In this document: positions 16,027 to 25,830 of the stretch, piece by piece
Layout: each line of letters opens with the position of its first letter
How positions within the stretch are numbered: the stretch's first letter is position 1
NCBI RefSeq assembly: GCF_001667265.1
Contig: NZ_LZHW01000093.1
Span: forward strand, 1-64,000
Direction of reading: 5' to 3'
From: Mycobacterium sp. ACS4331
GTDB taxonomy: Bacteria > Actinomycetota > Actinomycetes > Mycobacteriales > Mycobacteriaceae
Length of the DNA stretch: 64,000 bases
The notes under the pieces: generated by a model
Databases searched by the model: none
What the model saw: only the letters and a program-made list of their open reading frames with translations
Told to the model about the DNA's origin: nothing
Position numbers and translations under genes: made by a program

Positions 16027-16932
16027 CTAGTGGTGCGCCGCGATCCCCGTCGTCCGGAATCGACTGCGGTACACGCTCGGTGACACCCCAAGCGCACGGC
16101 GGAACGTGCGCCGCATGGTGTCCGCCGACCCGAAACCGGCCCGTCGAGCCACCGACTCCTGGCCCTGATCGCCGGTCGCCAGAAGCACTTTCGCCGCCTC
16201 CAGCCGCGCCTGTTCGACGAAACGTGCCGGGGTCATCCCCACCTGCACCCGGAACATTCGCACCAGGTGCCGCTCGCTGACCGCTGCCCGGGCGGCCATG
16301 GCCGAGAGTGAATGGTCGGCGGACGGGTCGGTGACCACCGCGTCGAGGATCTCGCGCAGCCCGCGTGACACCGGCGCCGCCGACTCGGTCCAGACGCTGA
16401 ACTGCGCCTGCCCGCCCGGGCGCTGCAGGAACACCACCATCCAGCGCGCGACCCGGCGAGCCACGTCGGGGCCGTAATCGCTTTCCACCATCGCCAGCCC
16501 GAGATCGATGCCCGCGCTGATTCCCGCGCCGGTGACGAACGGACCGTCCTGTACGAACAGCGAATCCGGATCGACCTCGATCTCCGGATACGCCTGCGCC
16601 AACTCCTGGCAGTGCGCCCAATGCGTGGTTGCGCGTCGCCCGTTGAGCAACCCCAGGGCGGCGAGGACGAACGCGCCGGTGCACACCGAGGCCACCCTGC
16701 GCGCCCGCGGCGCCAGCGTGCCGACCATCTCCAACGCCGCCGCGACCACATCCGGCGTCTGCTCCTCGGGGATGTCGTGCTCGCCGGGGGTGAAGTCGAA
16801 GTCCGGTGGGACCCCGCCCGGCACGATCAACGTGTCGATGCGGTCGGGCACCTCGGCCAGCGCCCTGTCCACCTGCAGCGAGACGAACGACGTCGTGTTC
16901 ACCGCAGCGCCGGTCAACGACGCCAGGATCAC
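16027..16932 (-). CDS. GlxA-type AraC regulator, 5' part lost to a frameshift
   Basis: This frame gives 301 residues: the DJ-1/PfpI-like domain from mid-way (DTLIVPGGVPPDFDFTPG, ASVCTGAFVLAALGLLNGRRATTHW with the nucleophile-elbow Cys, GISAGIDLGLAM) and a complete C-terminal AraC helix-turn-helix pair (SERHLVRMFRVQVGMTPARF, ARRAGFGSADTMRRTFRRALG). GlxA proteins normally begin with a strand of the type VVFALYDKVTLQDVAAPLEVF, which is absent here but present in another frame just upstream (16929-17045). One missing base near 16970 explains both. The GTG at 16932 could restart translation but would give a damaged sensor domain. It faces the nitrile hydratase operon, which it may once have controlled. 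Confidence 0.8.
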   Translation of the reverse strand: MILASLTGAAVNTTSFVSLQVDRALAEVPDRIDTLIVPGGVPPDFDFTPGEHDIPEEQTPDVVAAALEMVGTLAPRARRVASVCTGAFVLAALGLLNGRRATTHWAHCQELAQAYPEIEVDPDSLFVQDGPFVTGAGISAGIDLGLAMVESDYGPDVARRVARWMVVFLQRPGGQAQFSVWTESAAPVSRGLREILDAVVTDPSADHSLSAMAARAAVSERHLVRMFRVQVGMTPARFVEQARLEAAKVLLATGDQGQESVARRAGFGSADTMRRTFRRALGVSPSVYRSRFRTTGIAAHH

Positions 16933-17045
16933 GCGGTAGTGCGCGCCGAAGTCGTTGGCGCGCGCGAAGACTCCAACGGCGCCGCCACATCCTGCAGGGT
17001 CACCTTGTCATACAGCGCGAAGACGACGGTCCTGGGTTCCTTCAC
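16929..17045 (-). pseudogene. 5' fragment of the frameshifted GlxA/AraC regulator
   Basis: From GTG 17045 the frame encodes KEPRTVVFALYDKVTLQDV followed by AAPLE, the classical first strand and helix of GlxA-like regulators. After the Glu codon the expected Val-Phe-Ala-Arg continuation is shifted by one base: GAGTCTTC stands where GAGGTCTTC would keep the frame (near 16968-16975). The frame then stops at 16929. Joining the two parts restores a protein of about 339 residues, normal for the family. A real mutation or a sequencing error are both possible. Confidence 0.75.
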
Positions 17046-17361
17046 CGGTTCGGCCCCTGTCTGCCGACGTCACGGCCTGCCCTGCCCATGTGATTCGCAC
17101 CGGACATGTCGCTGTCCCTTCGTGACCCCTCGTGCGCGTCGGCCACCCACGACGTGGTCAGGAAAGTAGCGCTTATCTGTTACGTCCGCATTGCGAGGCG
17201 GTCGTGGTCCGGATCTGCGCGAATCGTGTCCGGACCGGACGGGCCCCGACATCGGCCGGTTACGTGGTTGAAACCTGCTGCCGCGAGGCTGATTTCACCG
17301 TGTCGCGGAGGCATCGACGCCCACGGGTGTTTCGGCAACTCTTCCCCAAGAAGGTGAGTCC
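17046..17361. other. Divergent intergenic region before the nitrile hydratase operon
   Basis: A 316-base region between the broken regulator and the DUF1097 gene. No gene is supported here. The ribosome site AAGAAGGTGAG lies just before 17362. I see no cobalamin riboswitch (no B12-box-like GCCACTG) and no strong dyad, so how the operon is controlled is not clear from sequence. Confidence 0.5.
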
Positions 17362-17883
17362 ATGGATTCTCGTACAGCCTTGACGCTCAGCATCGGCGTC
17401 CTCGGCGGGCTGGCGGTCGCACTGACGGCCGAAGTCATCACTGTGCCCATCTGGGTGGTGTTCCTGGCCTGGGCGTCGTTCTTCTTCGTCGGCGGCGGCA
17501 CTGCCGGCTGGGTGCGGTCGGTGTCGTCGAACCTGGTCGGTGTCCTCATCGCGACGGCGAGCCTGTACGCCGCGCATCTGATGGGCGGCAGCCTGCTGGT
17601 CACCGCGATCGCCGTCGGTGTCGGCAGCGCATTGATGGTGCAGGCGTCGTGGGTGCCGTTGTTGTCCACCACGCCCGCCGTCGTCGTCGGCTTCGCCTCC
17701 ACGGTCTCGACGGTGGCCGGCACCGGCAACACCGTCACCGTCACGACCGTCTCCCACCCCGGTCTGGTCGCCGCGGTCGCCTGCATTCTCGGGGCGTCGT
17801 TCGGGATTCTCTCCGAGTACGCGGCGACCGCGATGACCTCGAAACCCGTCACCACGGAAACCCCGGAAGGAAGCCCGGCCTGA
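17362..17883 (+). CDS. DUF1097 membrane protein heading the nitrile hydratase operon
   Basis: A 173-residue integral membrane protein with five to six spans (TALTLSIGVLGGLAVALTA; PIWVVFLAWASFFFVGGG; SNLVGVLIATASLYAAHLMG; LLVTAIAVGVGSALMVQ; VVVGFASTVSTVAG; GLVAAVACILGASFGILSEYA). The motif order, with a Trp-rich second span and a Gly/Thr loop, fits DUF1097. Its TGA overlaps the ATG of the beta subunit gene (TGATG), so it belongs to the operon. A role in uptake of nitriles, amides or the metal is plausible from context but unproven. Confidence 0.85.
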   Translation: MDSRTALTLSIGVLGGLAVALTAEVITVPIWVVFLAWASFFFVGGGTAGWVRSVSSNLVGVLIATASLYAAHLMGGSLLVTAIAVGVGSALMVQASWVPLLSTTPAVVVGFASTVSTVAGTGNTVTVTTVSHPGLVAAVACILGASFGILSEYAATAMTSKPVTTETPEGSPA

Positions 17884-18617
17884 TGAAACTGCAGCACTAT
17901 CTCGGCGGCCTGGAGGGCCTGCCCGAACCGCTGTCGCTGGAAAAGCGTGTCTTCGTTGAGGATTGGGAGAAGCGAATCTTCGGCATCCACGTCGCCATGA
18001 TGGGTCTGTCCAGCCACCTCGGCTCCGCGTTGCCCGGCTATCCGATCGACGAGGTGCCGACGACGTTCAAGGACGAGTGGACGTGGGCGGACCTGCGCAC
18101 CGGTGCCGAGGCGATGAATCCGTTCGACTACTTCAAGTTCCGGTACTACGAGAAGTGGTTGGGCGGAATCACCCAGTTCTTCCTCGACAAGGGTTACGTG
18201 ACGGAGGAGGAGCTCGCCGAGCGGATGTCGGAGGCGGCACCCGATGACGCCGGCGGAGCGCCCGAGATCGACGATCAGGTGATCGCCTACCTGCGCTCCG
18301 GCGACAGCCCCCGGCGCGACGTCGCGCACCCGAAGTTCGCGGTGGGCTCGACCGTGCGGATCACCAACGTGCCCGCCGACGCGCACAGTCGGCTGCCCGG
18401 CTACCTGCGCGGACGCGTCGGCATTGTGGAACGGGTCTTCGAAGGCGATTACGCCTACTTCTGCGAGACCGGCGACGGCATCGGCGATCCCATGCCCATC
18501 TACATCGTCGAGTTCGACCCCGCAGAGATCTGGGGTCAGCGCGCCGAACACGGTCCTCTGACGCTGTACGCCGAACTGTTCGAGGCCTATCTGGAACCGA
18601 TTGAGGAGGAGTCATGA
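17883..18617 (+). CDS. Nitrile hydratase beta subunit
   Basis: A 244-residue protein from ATG 17883, overlapping the upstream stop. The family pattern is clear: N-terminal HYLGGLEGLP, then the helical dimerisation arm (LEKRVFVEDWEKRIFGIHVAMM), MNPFDYFKFRYYEKWLGGI (about 79-97), and a C-terminal SH3-like barrel (PKFAVGSTVRITNVPADAHSR ... LPGYLRGRVGIVERVFEGDYA ... YIVEFDPAEIWG). With the alpha subunit encoded next, it forms the heterodimer that hydrates nitriles to amides in the cytosol. Gene order beta-alpha-accessory is the usual arrangement for cobalt-type enzymes. Confidence 0.95.
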   Translation: MKLQHYLGGLEGLPEPLSLEKRVFVEDWEKRIFGIHVAMMGLSSHLGSALPGYPIDEVPTTFKDEWTWADLRTGAEAMNPFDYFKFRYYEKWLGGITQFFLDKGYVTEEELAERMSEAAPDDAGGAPEIDDQVIAYLRSGDSPRRDVAHPKFAVGSTVRITNVPADAHSRLPGYLRGRVGIVERVFEGDYAYFCETGDGIGDPMPIYIVEFDPAEIWGQRAEHGPLTLYAELFEAYLEPIEEES

Positions 18618-19234
18618 CCGGCCAATTCGCCTACCCGCCCGACCGCGAGGACGTCAGCGCGAAGAAGGTTGCCGCACTGGAGTCTCTGCTGATCGAGAAG
18701 GGCGTCATCACGCCTCAGACCGTGGACAAGGTGCTGGCGTACTTCGAGACCGAGATGACGCCGCTGAACGGCAAGAAGATCGTGGTGAAGGCGTGGACTG
18801 ACCCGGAGTTCGCCGAGAAGGTCGTCACCGACACCCCCGCGGCCATCGCCGAACTCGACTTCCCCGATGGGATGGCGGGCGCCGAGGGTGAACACCTGCA
18901 GGCCGTCGCCAATACGCCGGGGGTGCACAACCTGGTGATCTGCACGCTGTGCTCGTGCTTCCCGTGGCCGGTGCTCGGACTGCCGCCCTACTGGTACAAG
19001 GACCCCGTGTTCCGGTCGCGCGCCGCCCGTGAACCGCGCCGGGTGCTCGCCGAGGTGGGTCTCGAGCTGCCGGAGGACACCGAGATCAAGGTGTGGGACT
19101 CCAGCGGACACTCGCGCTGGTTCGTGATCCCCGAACGGCCCGCCGGCACCGAGGATTTCACCGACGAGATGTTGATGGATCTGGTGACCACCGAGTCGAT
19201 GATCGGCGTCGCGGTGGCGGGGCCGGCCTCATGA
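18614..19234 (+). CDS. Nitrile hydratase alpha subunit, cobalt type
   Basis: A 206-residue protein starting in an ATGA overlap with the beta gene. The metal-binding claw is CTLCSC at residues 110-115; Thr after the first Cys is typical of the Co(III) enzymes, where iron enzymes carry Ser. Cys113 and Cys115 are expected to be oxidised to sulfinic and sulfenic acid. Flanking WPVLGLPPYWYKDPVFRSR and EPRRVLAEVGLELPEDTEIKVWDSS are standard for the subunit. The adjacent CbtB/CbtA genes supply cobalt transport, agreeing with the motif. Thiocyanate hydrolase gamma subunits share the claw, but the two-subunit layout here favours nitrile hydratase. Confidence 0.95.
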   Translation: MTGQFAYPPDREDVSAKKVAALESLLIEKGVITPQTVDKVLAYFETEMTPLNGKKIVVKAWTDPEFAEKVVTDTPAAIAELDFPDGMAGAEGEHLQAVANTPGVHNLVICTLCSCFPWPVLGLPPYWYKDPVFRSRAAREPRRVLAEVGLELPEDTEIKVWDSSGHSRWFVIPERPAGTEDFTDEMLMDLVTTESMIGVAVAGPAS

Positions 19235-19548
19235 AGCTGCACGAGACCTGCACCACCGACCAGGCCGCGCCGCAGTTCGACCACGAGTGGCAGCGCCGGG
19301 CCTTCGGCCTGGCGCTCGCGCTCTCGGAGTTCCGGCATTACGAGTGGAGCGAGTTCCAGCAGGCGCTGATCGCGACGATCGGCGAGTGGGAGGGCACGCC
19401 GGAAAGCGAACGGGGACAGTGGCAGTACTACGACCACTGGGTCGCCGCACTTGAGCAGCTGGTCGACCGCCACGAGCTGCTGACCGCTCCGGTGCTCACC
19501 GATGCGAACGACCACGCCCTCGCGCACGACCACGACCACGACCACTAG
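19231..19548 (+). CDS. Nitrile hydratase accessory (maturation) protein with His-rich tail
   Basis: A 105-residue protein beginning in an ATGA overlap with the alpha subunit. It resembles the N-terminal arm of beta subunits (FDHEWQRRAFGLALALSEFRHYEWSEF, then YYDHWVAALEQLV), as do the self-subunit-swapping activators of cobalt nitrile hydratases. It ends with a metal-binding HDHDHDH tail, consistent with handling Co before insertion. It should bind the alpha subunit, deliver oxidised, cobalt-loaded alpha and swap with beta. The ribosome site of cbtB follows 3 bases after the stop. Confidence 0.9.
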   Translation: MKLHETCTTDQAAPQFDHEWQRRAFGLALALSEFRHYEWSEFQQALIATIGEWEGTPESERGQWQYYDHWVAALEQLVDRHELLTAPVLTDANDHALAHDHDHDH

Positions 19549-19560
19549 GGAGGACCCAGT

Positions 19561-19779
19561 ATGACCAACCTCAGTTCCGCCGTCGCCGTCCCCCGCGTCA
19601 ACGTGCGCGCCGCCGCGTTGGCCGCCCCCGCCCGGCTGACGGCGATCACGATGCTCGCGCTGATCGCCTACTACTTCATCGGATTCGACCAGGGAGCGGT
19701 GTCGGTGTTCGGCTCCGACACCCACGTCCATGAGTTCCTCCATGACGCCCGCCACCTGCTGGGATTCCCATGCCACTGA
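19561..19779 (+). CDS. cbtB: CbtB, small cobalt transporter subunit
   Basis: A 72-residue single-span protein from ATG 19561 with GGGAGG (19551-19556) upstream. The span (about 26-42, LTAITMLALIAYYFIGFDQG) is followed by the characteristic metal-binding end HVHEFLHDARHLLGFPCH, rich in His with one Cys. CbtB works with CbtA as a cobalt uptake system first noted next to B12 genes; here it is next to a cobalt enzyme. It overlaps cbtA by ten bases. Confidence 0.9.
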   Translation: MTNLSSAVAVPRVNVRAAALAAPARLTAITMLALIAYYFIGFDQGAVSVFGSDTHVHEFLHDARHLLGFPCH

Positions 19780-20591
19780 ACAGTGAGCCGCATCCCCTGG
19801 TCCGGTACCTGGTGCCCGGTCTGGTGGCCGGCGCCGTGTCGTTCGCGTTCAGCCGGGTGCTGATCGCGCCGCTGATCGAGGTCGCGGTGGAGTACGAGGG
19901 GCAGCGTGAGCATGCCGAGGCGCATCTGGGCGGGGGCCACGAGCACGGTCACGAGCTGTTCACCCGTTCGGTGCAGGAGAATTTCGGCGCGGCCACGGGA
20001 GTCATCGCGTTCGCGGTGGTCATGGGCGTGCTGTTCGCGATCGTCTTCGGGCTTCTGCGCGCCGGACTGGCGCGCCGCGGCTTCAGTCCCGATCCGGCGG
20101 CGCTGGCACTGCTTCTCGCGACGGGAATGTTCGTCGCGGTCGCCCTGATGCCGGGACTGAAGTATCCGGCCAACCCGCCCAGCGTCGGCCTGGACGACAC
20201 CGTGCCTGCGCGCAGTTCGGCGTTCCTGACCATCCTGGCGATCTCGGTCGTCGCCGCCGCGCTGGCGGTCGCCGCGGGCGTGGCGTGGGCCCGGCGGTGG
20301 GGCGGTTGGCGTGCGGCCGGGGTCGCGGTCGGGGGTTATCTCACGGTGATGGTGTGCACGATGGCGCTGCTGCCGGGCTTCCACGAGGTGCCCGGACCGG
20401 TGCGAGAGCCCGGGGGAGCGCTGGTGCTCGACGGCTTCCCGGCAGCGGTCCTGGCGGACTTCCGCGTCTACACGCTGGTCAACCAGGCGGTGATGTGGCT
20501 GCTGATCGGCGCGGCGTTCGCCGCCCTGACCGCGCTGCGGCCACGCCGGTATGCCCAGGCGCGCAGTCCGGCCGGCGCGGCAGCCGGGTAA
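19770..20591 (+). CDS. cbtA: CbtA, cobalt transporter membrane subunit
   Basis: A 273-residue membrane protein. It has six to seven spans and, between the first two, a His-rich loop (GGGHEHGHELF, about 50-60) suited to catching cobalt. Family hallmarks include LVPGLVAGAVSFAFSRVL at the N-terminus, LKYPANPP near residue 132 and LLPGFHEVPG near 207. It closes the operon and is followed by a strong terminator at 20609. With CbtB it should import Co2+ for the nitrile hydratase. Confidence 0.92.
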   Translation: MPLNSEPHPLVRYLVPGLVAGAVSFAFSRVLIAPLIEVAVEYEGQREHAEAHLGGGHEHGHELFTRSVQENFGAATGVIAFAVVMGVLFAIVFGLLRAGLARRGFSPDPAALALLLATGMFVAVALMPGLKYPANPPSVGLDDTVPARSSAFLTILAISVVAAALAVAAGVAWARRWGGWRAAGVAVGGYLTVMVCTMALLPGFHEVPGPVREPGGALVLDGFPAAVLADFRVYTLVNQAVMWLLIGAAFAALTALRPRRYAQARSPAGAAAG

Positions 20592-20608
20592 TAACCCGTC
20601 GTTTTTCG

Positions 20609-20648
20609 GGGCCCGACACGGCGACATCGCCGTGTCGGGCCCTGTTTC
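20609..20648 (+). terminator. Terminator of the nitrile hydratase/cbt operon
   Basis: A perfect 15-base-pair stem (20609-20623 with 20628-20642) around a four-base loop ACAT, followed by TGTTTCAT. It separates this operon from the dnaK promoter region. Confidence 0.9.
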
Positions 20649-20744
20649 ATGTTCCGATTGTGACCCATCTCACATAGGTGGACTATGGGAGAGGTGGTCT
20701 GGGGGAACAAATTCCGCGAGGACCCCGTTGGACCATTCGACAAA

Positions 20745-20765
20745 CTTGAGCGAATCACACTCAAC
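20745..20765. promoter_or_regulatory. HAIR operator 1 (HspR site) of dnaK
   Basis: CTTGAGC, seven bases, ACTCAAC: one mismatch per arm from the HspR consensus CTTGAGT-N7-ACTCAAG. It lies directly upstream of the -35 hexamer TTGACA. The cognate HspR is encoded at 24549. Confidence 0.88.
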
Positions 20766-20771
20766 TCTGGC

Positions 20772-20801
20772 TTGACAGCCGGGCCCGCAGGGGAGCAATC
20801 T
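20772..20801 (+). promoter_or_regulatory. Probable dnaK promoter
   Basis: A consensus -35 TTGACA (20772-20777), an 18-base spacer and a weak -10 CAATCT (20796-20801). It is bracketed by two HAIR sites, the second overlapping the -10, which fits repression by HspR. Confidence 0.55.
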
Positions 20802-20820
20802 TGAGCGAGGTTCACTCAGA
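20800..20820. promoter_or_regulatory. HAIR operator 2 (HspR site) of dnaK
   Basis: CTTGAGC, seven bases, ACTCAGA. The right arm is weaker than in site 1. It starts 55 bases after site 1, about five helical turns, and overlaps the -10 region. Confidence 0.75.
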
Positions 20821-20851
20821 TCCTATTGAAGCTATACAGGAGGCAGTAACT

Positions 20852-22701
<1,850 letters not shown>

Positions 22702-22705
<4 letters not shown>

Positions 22706-23319
22706 GCGAACGGGATTCGTCGGAGCCGGTGACCGTAACGGACAAGCGGCGCATCGATCCCGAGACGGGTGAAGTTCGCGACGCCGACTCCGCCCCGGCC
22801 CCCAGTGGGCCGGAGGCGGAGGCGGTCGTCGCGGCCGACACCGACGAGGTCGCCGATCTCAAGAGCACGCTGCAGCGGGTCAAGGCGGAGTACGACAACT
22901 ACCGCAAGCGCTCGCTCCGCCAGGAACAGGCCGCGGGTGACCGCGCCAAGGCCGGGGTCGTCAGCCAACTGCTGCCGGTCCTGGACGACCTGGACCGGGC
23001 CCGCAGCCACGGTGATCTGGAGACCGGTCCGCTGAAGTCGGTGGCCGACAAGCTGATCGCCACCCTGGAGGGGTTGGGGCTGTCGGCATTCGGTGCCGAG
23101 GGTGACGAGTTCGACCCCGCACTGCATGAGGCTGTGCAGCATGAGGGCGACGGTTCGAACCCGGTGATCGGAACCGTTATGCGCCAGGGTTACCGCCTTG
23201 GTGAACAGGTCCTGCGGCACGCGATGGTCGGCGTGGTCGACTCGGTCGGGGAATCAGAACCCGCCGACACGGCCGAGAACGCCGCCACAGAGGGTGCCCA
23301 GGCCCCAGAATCGGAATGA
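22702..23319 (+). CDS. grpE: GrpE nucleotide exchange factor
   Basis: A 205-residue protein from GTG 22702, overlapping the dnaK stop. A disordered acidic N-terminus (1-50) precedes the dimerising coiled coil (DLKSTLQRVKAEYDNYRKRS, about 52-71) and the beta domain with EGDEFDPALHEAVQHEGDG and IGTVMRQGYRLGEQVLRHAMV, the standard GrpE signature. The C-terminal acidic tail is common in actinobacteria. It releases ADP from DnaK. Confidence 0.98.
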
Positions 23320-23357
23320 GAAGGACACGTTGAACACAGGTGAGGAGGTGACGTTCG

Positions 23358-24542
23358 GTGGCTCAGCGCGAATGGGTTGAGAAGGACTTCTACAAGGAGC
23401 TGGGCGTCACCTCCGACGCCAGCAAGGACGAGATCAAGCGCGCCGCGCGCAAGATTCTCGCCGACAACCACCCGGACCGGAACCCGGGCAACGCTGAGGC
23501 CGAGGAGCGGTACAAGGCCGCATCCGAGGCGAAGGAGGTCCTGACCGACGACGCCAAGCGCCAGGAGTACGACGAGACCCGTCGGCTCTTCGCCGGAGGC
23601 GGATTCGGCCGGCGCTTCAACGGCGGCGGTTTCCCCGGCGGCGGCGGTGGTTTCGGCGGCGACGGCGTCGAGTTCAATCTCGGCGACCTCTTCGACGCCG
23701 CGGGACAGACCGGCGGCACCAACATCGGTGACCTCTTCGGTGGACTGTTCGGCCGGGGCGCGCAGCCCCGCCCGAGTCGTCCGCGCCGCGGCAACGACCT
23801 GGAGACCGAGACCGAACTCGACTTCCTCGAGGCCACCAAGGGCGTGGCGATGCCGTTGCGGCTCACCAGTCCTGCGCCGTGCACCAACTGCCACGGCAGC
23901 GGTGCCCGGCCCGGCACCAGCCCGAAGGTCTGCGCGAACTGCAACGGTGCCGGTGTGGTCAACCGCAACCAGGGTGCGTTCGGGTTCTCCGAGCCCTGTA
24001 CGGAATGCCGTGGCAGCGGGTCGATCATCGAGCACCCCTGCGATGAGTGCAAGGGCACCGGGGTCACGACGCGGACGCGGACCATCAACGTCCGCATCCC
24101 TCCCGGCGTCGAGGACGGCCAGCGGATTCGGCTGGCGGGACAGGGCGAAGCCGGACTGCGCGGTGCGCCGTCGGGCGACCTCTACGTCACGGTGCACGTC
24201 CGGCCCGACAAGGTGTTCGGCCGTGACGGTGACGACTTGACGGTCACCGTGCCCGTCAGCTTTTCCGAGTTGGCATTGGGTACAACGCTTTCCGTGCCGA
24301 CACTGGAGGGCAAGGTGGGCGTGCGAGTGCCGAAGGGCACGGCCGACGGCCGCATCCTCCGGGTCCGCGGGCGCGGTGTGCCCAAACGCAGCGGCGGCCA
24401 CGGTGACCTGCTGGTCACCGTCAAGGTCGCGGTGCCGCCGAATCTCGAAGGCGAGGCGCTCGAGGCGCTGGAGGCCTATGCCGCCGCCGAACGGGCCAGT
24501 GGGTTCGATCCGCGGTCGGGCTGGGCGGGGAATCGGATGTGA
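23358..24542 (+). CDS. dnaJ: Co-chaperone DnaJ (DnaJ1 type)
   Basis: A 394-residue DnaJ. GTG 23358 is preceded by GAGGAGG. J domain 10-75 with HPD at 38-40 (ADNHPDRNPGN). A Gly/Phe-rich linker follows (FAGGGFGRRFNGGGF and similar), then the zinc domain with four CxxCxGxG motifs: CTNCHGSG, CANCNGAG, CTECRGSG, CDECKGTG. The C-terminal substrate domains begin at TRTRTINVRIPPGVEDGQRI. It stimulates DnaK ATPase. The position after grpE marks it as the operon DnaJ, as dnaJ1 in M. tuberculosis. hspR follows after six bases. Confidence 0.98.
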   Translation: MAQREWVEKDFYKELGVTSDASKDEIKRAARKILADNHPDRNPGNAEAEERYKAASEAKEVLTDDAKRQEYDETRRLFAGGGFGRRFNGGGFPGGGGGFGGDGVEFNLGDLFDAAGQTGGTNIGDLFGGLFGRGAQPRPSRPRRGNDLETETELDFLEATKGVAMPLRLTSPAPCTNCHGSGARPGTSPKVCANCNGAGVVNRNQGAFGFSEPCTECRGSGSIIEHPCDECKGTGVTTRTRTINVRIPPGVEDGQRIRLAGQGEAGLRGAPSGDLYVTVHVRPDKVFGRDGDDLTVTVPVSFSELALGTTLSVPTLEGKVGVRVPKGTADGRILRVRGRGVPKRSGGHGDLLVTVKVAVPPNLEGEALEALEAYAAAERASGFDPRSGWAGNRM

Positions 24543-24548
24543 TATCGG

Positions 24549-24938
24549 ATGAGCGACAAGGCAGAGGGGAATGAGGCACGGACGTTCCTGATCTCGGTCG
24601 CGGCAGAGTTGGCCGGCATGCACGCGCAGACCCTGCGCACCTACGACCGGCTGGGACTGGTGTCGCCGAGTCGCAGTTCCGGTGGCGGACGCCGCTATTC
24701 GCAGCGTGACGTCGACCTGCTGCGTGAGGTGCAGCGCCTGTCCCAGGACGAGGGCGTCAACCTCGCGGGAATCAAACGGATCATCGAGTTGACCAACCAG
24801 GTCGAGGCGCTCAAGTCCCGGCTGTCCGAGATGGCCGAGGAGATCGAGACGCTGCGGGCGACGCAGCGCCGAGAGGTGGCCAAGCCGGGGACGTCGACGG
24901 CCGTCGTGGTGTGGCAGCCCCGGCAGTCCCGCCGCTAA
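24549..24938 (+). CDS. hspR: HspR, MerR-family heat-shock repressor
   Basis: A 129-residue repressor. A MerR-type winged helix (FLISVAAELAGMHAQTLRTY, RLGLVSPSRSSGGGRRYSQRDV) is followed by a coiled coil (LTNQVEALKSRLSEMAEEIETL). It binds HAIR sites, found here at dnaK (two) and clpB (one plus a half-site), and needs DnaK as co-repressor. The lack of C-terminal cysteines or other ligand sites suits the family. The stop overlaps the convergent epimerase stop by three bases. Confidence 0.98.
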   Translation: MSDKAEGNEARTFLISVAAELAGMHAQTLRTYDRLGLVSPSRSSGGGRRYSQRDVDLLREVQRLSQDEGVNLAGIKRIIELTNQVEALKSRLSEMAEEIETLRATQRREVAKPGTSTAVVVWQPRQSRR

Positions 24939-25825
24939 ACCCCTATCGAGAACTGCGCGCCCGCGGGCTTCCCCGGTCGCGCAGTTCTGTATCCGCCTCG
25001 AGTCAGCGCGTCGGTGGGGGCCGTCATGGGCTCGAAGCAGATGACGTCCTCGCCGGCTGGGGCGAAGATCTGCGCCGCCGGGTAACCAGTGTCGAAGCGC
25101 ACGGTGATCCGTCGCCCGCCGCCGGACACCGCGAACACCGCGCCGTCGGTGACCTCGTCGTAACCGTCGTCGAACACCCTGTCGGACAGGGATTCTGACG
25201 TCGCGGGCTGACGCCGCGTGGCGCCCGTGGGCAGGCCTCGGTCGTCGACGTCGAGGTGGCGAAGCGGTGGGATCTCCACGATCCACTGAGCGCGGGGCGT
25301 GCCGGGCAGCTGCAGGTAGGGGTGGAACCCGAAGCACAGCGGCACCGGTCGGTCGCCTGTGGGGGTCACGACGGTCCGGATGCTCAGCGTGCGCTCACGC
25401 AGAGTCGCGGCGATCTCAAGGGTGTGCGGAAACGGGAAGCTGGCCAACAGGTCCGGACTCGCCGCGAAGTCGAACTCGGCCACCAGCCGATCCGCGGTCT
25501 CGGAGCGCACGCGCCAGTCCGGGCGGGCGGCGAGCAGACCGTGGATGGGCAGTCCGTGCTCATCGGTGCGCACACCGACGGCGTCCTCAGCGATCTCGAC
25601 GGTGTCGTCGCCGACTCGGTAGGTGCGCGAACTGAGCCGGTTCGCCCACGGGTACAGAAGAGGCAGGCCCATGGTCTTGCCGGCCGAGAGGTAGGCGTCG
25701 AGTCCCCGTCGCTGCCCGAGCAGTTCGTCGCCGTCGTCGGCCAGCGAGATGCCGATCATGCCCGCGTCGGGCACGAACTGGGCCGTCACCGCCGCTGTCG
25801 GATCCTGCAGAGTGACGACGTGCAT
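24935..25825 (-). CDS. Aldose 1-epimerase family protein
   Basis: A 296-residue galactose-mutarotase-like beta-sandwich protein. Visible landmarks: DELLGQRRGLDAYL, the substrate-side LPLLYPWANRLSSRTY near residue 53, HGLPIHGLL, the catalytic-His strand CFGFHPYLQLP and the C-terminal catalytic-Glu strand DVICFEPMTAPTDAL. It interconverts alpha and beta anomers of a hexose or hexose phosphate; the precise sugar is unclear. It follows the flavohemoprotein gene by five bases and so is probably co-transcribed, though no functional link is obvious. Its last codons include half of a bidirectional terminator shared with hspR. Confidence 0.9.
   Translation of the reverse strand: MHVVTLQDPTAAVTAQFVPDAGMIGISLADDGDELLGQRRGLDAYLSAGKTMGLPLLYPWANRLSSRTYRVGDDTVEIAEDAVGVRTDEHGLPIHGLLAARPDWRVRSETADRLVAEFDFAASPDLLASFPFPHTLEIAATLRERTLSIRTVVTPTGDRPVPLCFGFHPYLQLPGTPRAQWIVEIPPLRHLDVDDRGLPTGATRRQPATSESLSDRVFDDGYDEVTDGAVFAVSGGGRRITVRFDTGYPAAQIFAPAGEDVICFEPMTAPTDALTRGGYRTARPGKPAGAQFSIGV
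24950..24987. terminator. Bidirectional hairpin between hspR and the epimerase gene
   Basis: GAACTGCGCG (24950-24959) and CGCGCAGTTC (24978-24987) form a perfect 10-base-pair stem. It sits inside the 3' end of the epimerase coding sequence and 12 bases past the hspR stop. T-runs are weak. Confidence 0.55.
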
Positions 25826-25830
25826 ACGAT

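Noticed and set aside
17046..17361. Cobalamin riboswitch upstream of the cobalt operon
   Set aside because: Looked for because CbtA/CbtB genes are often B12-controlled. No B12 box or suitable paired structure was seen.
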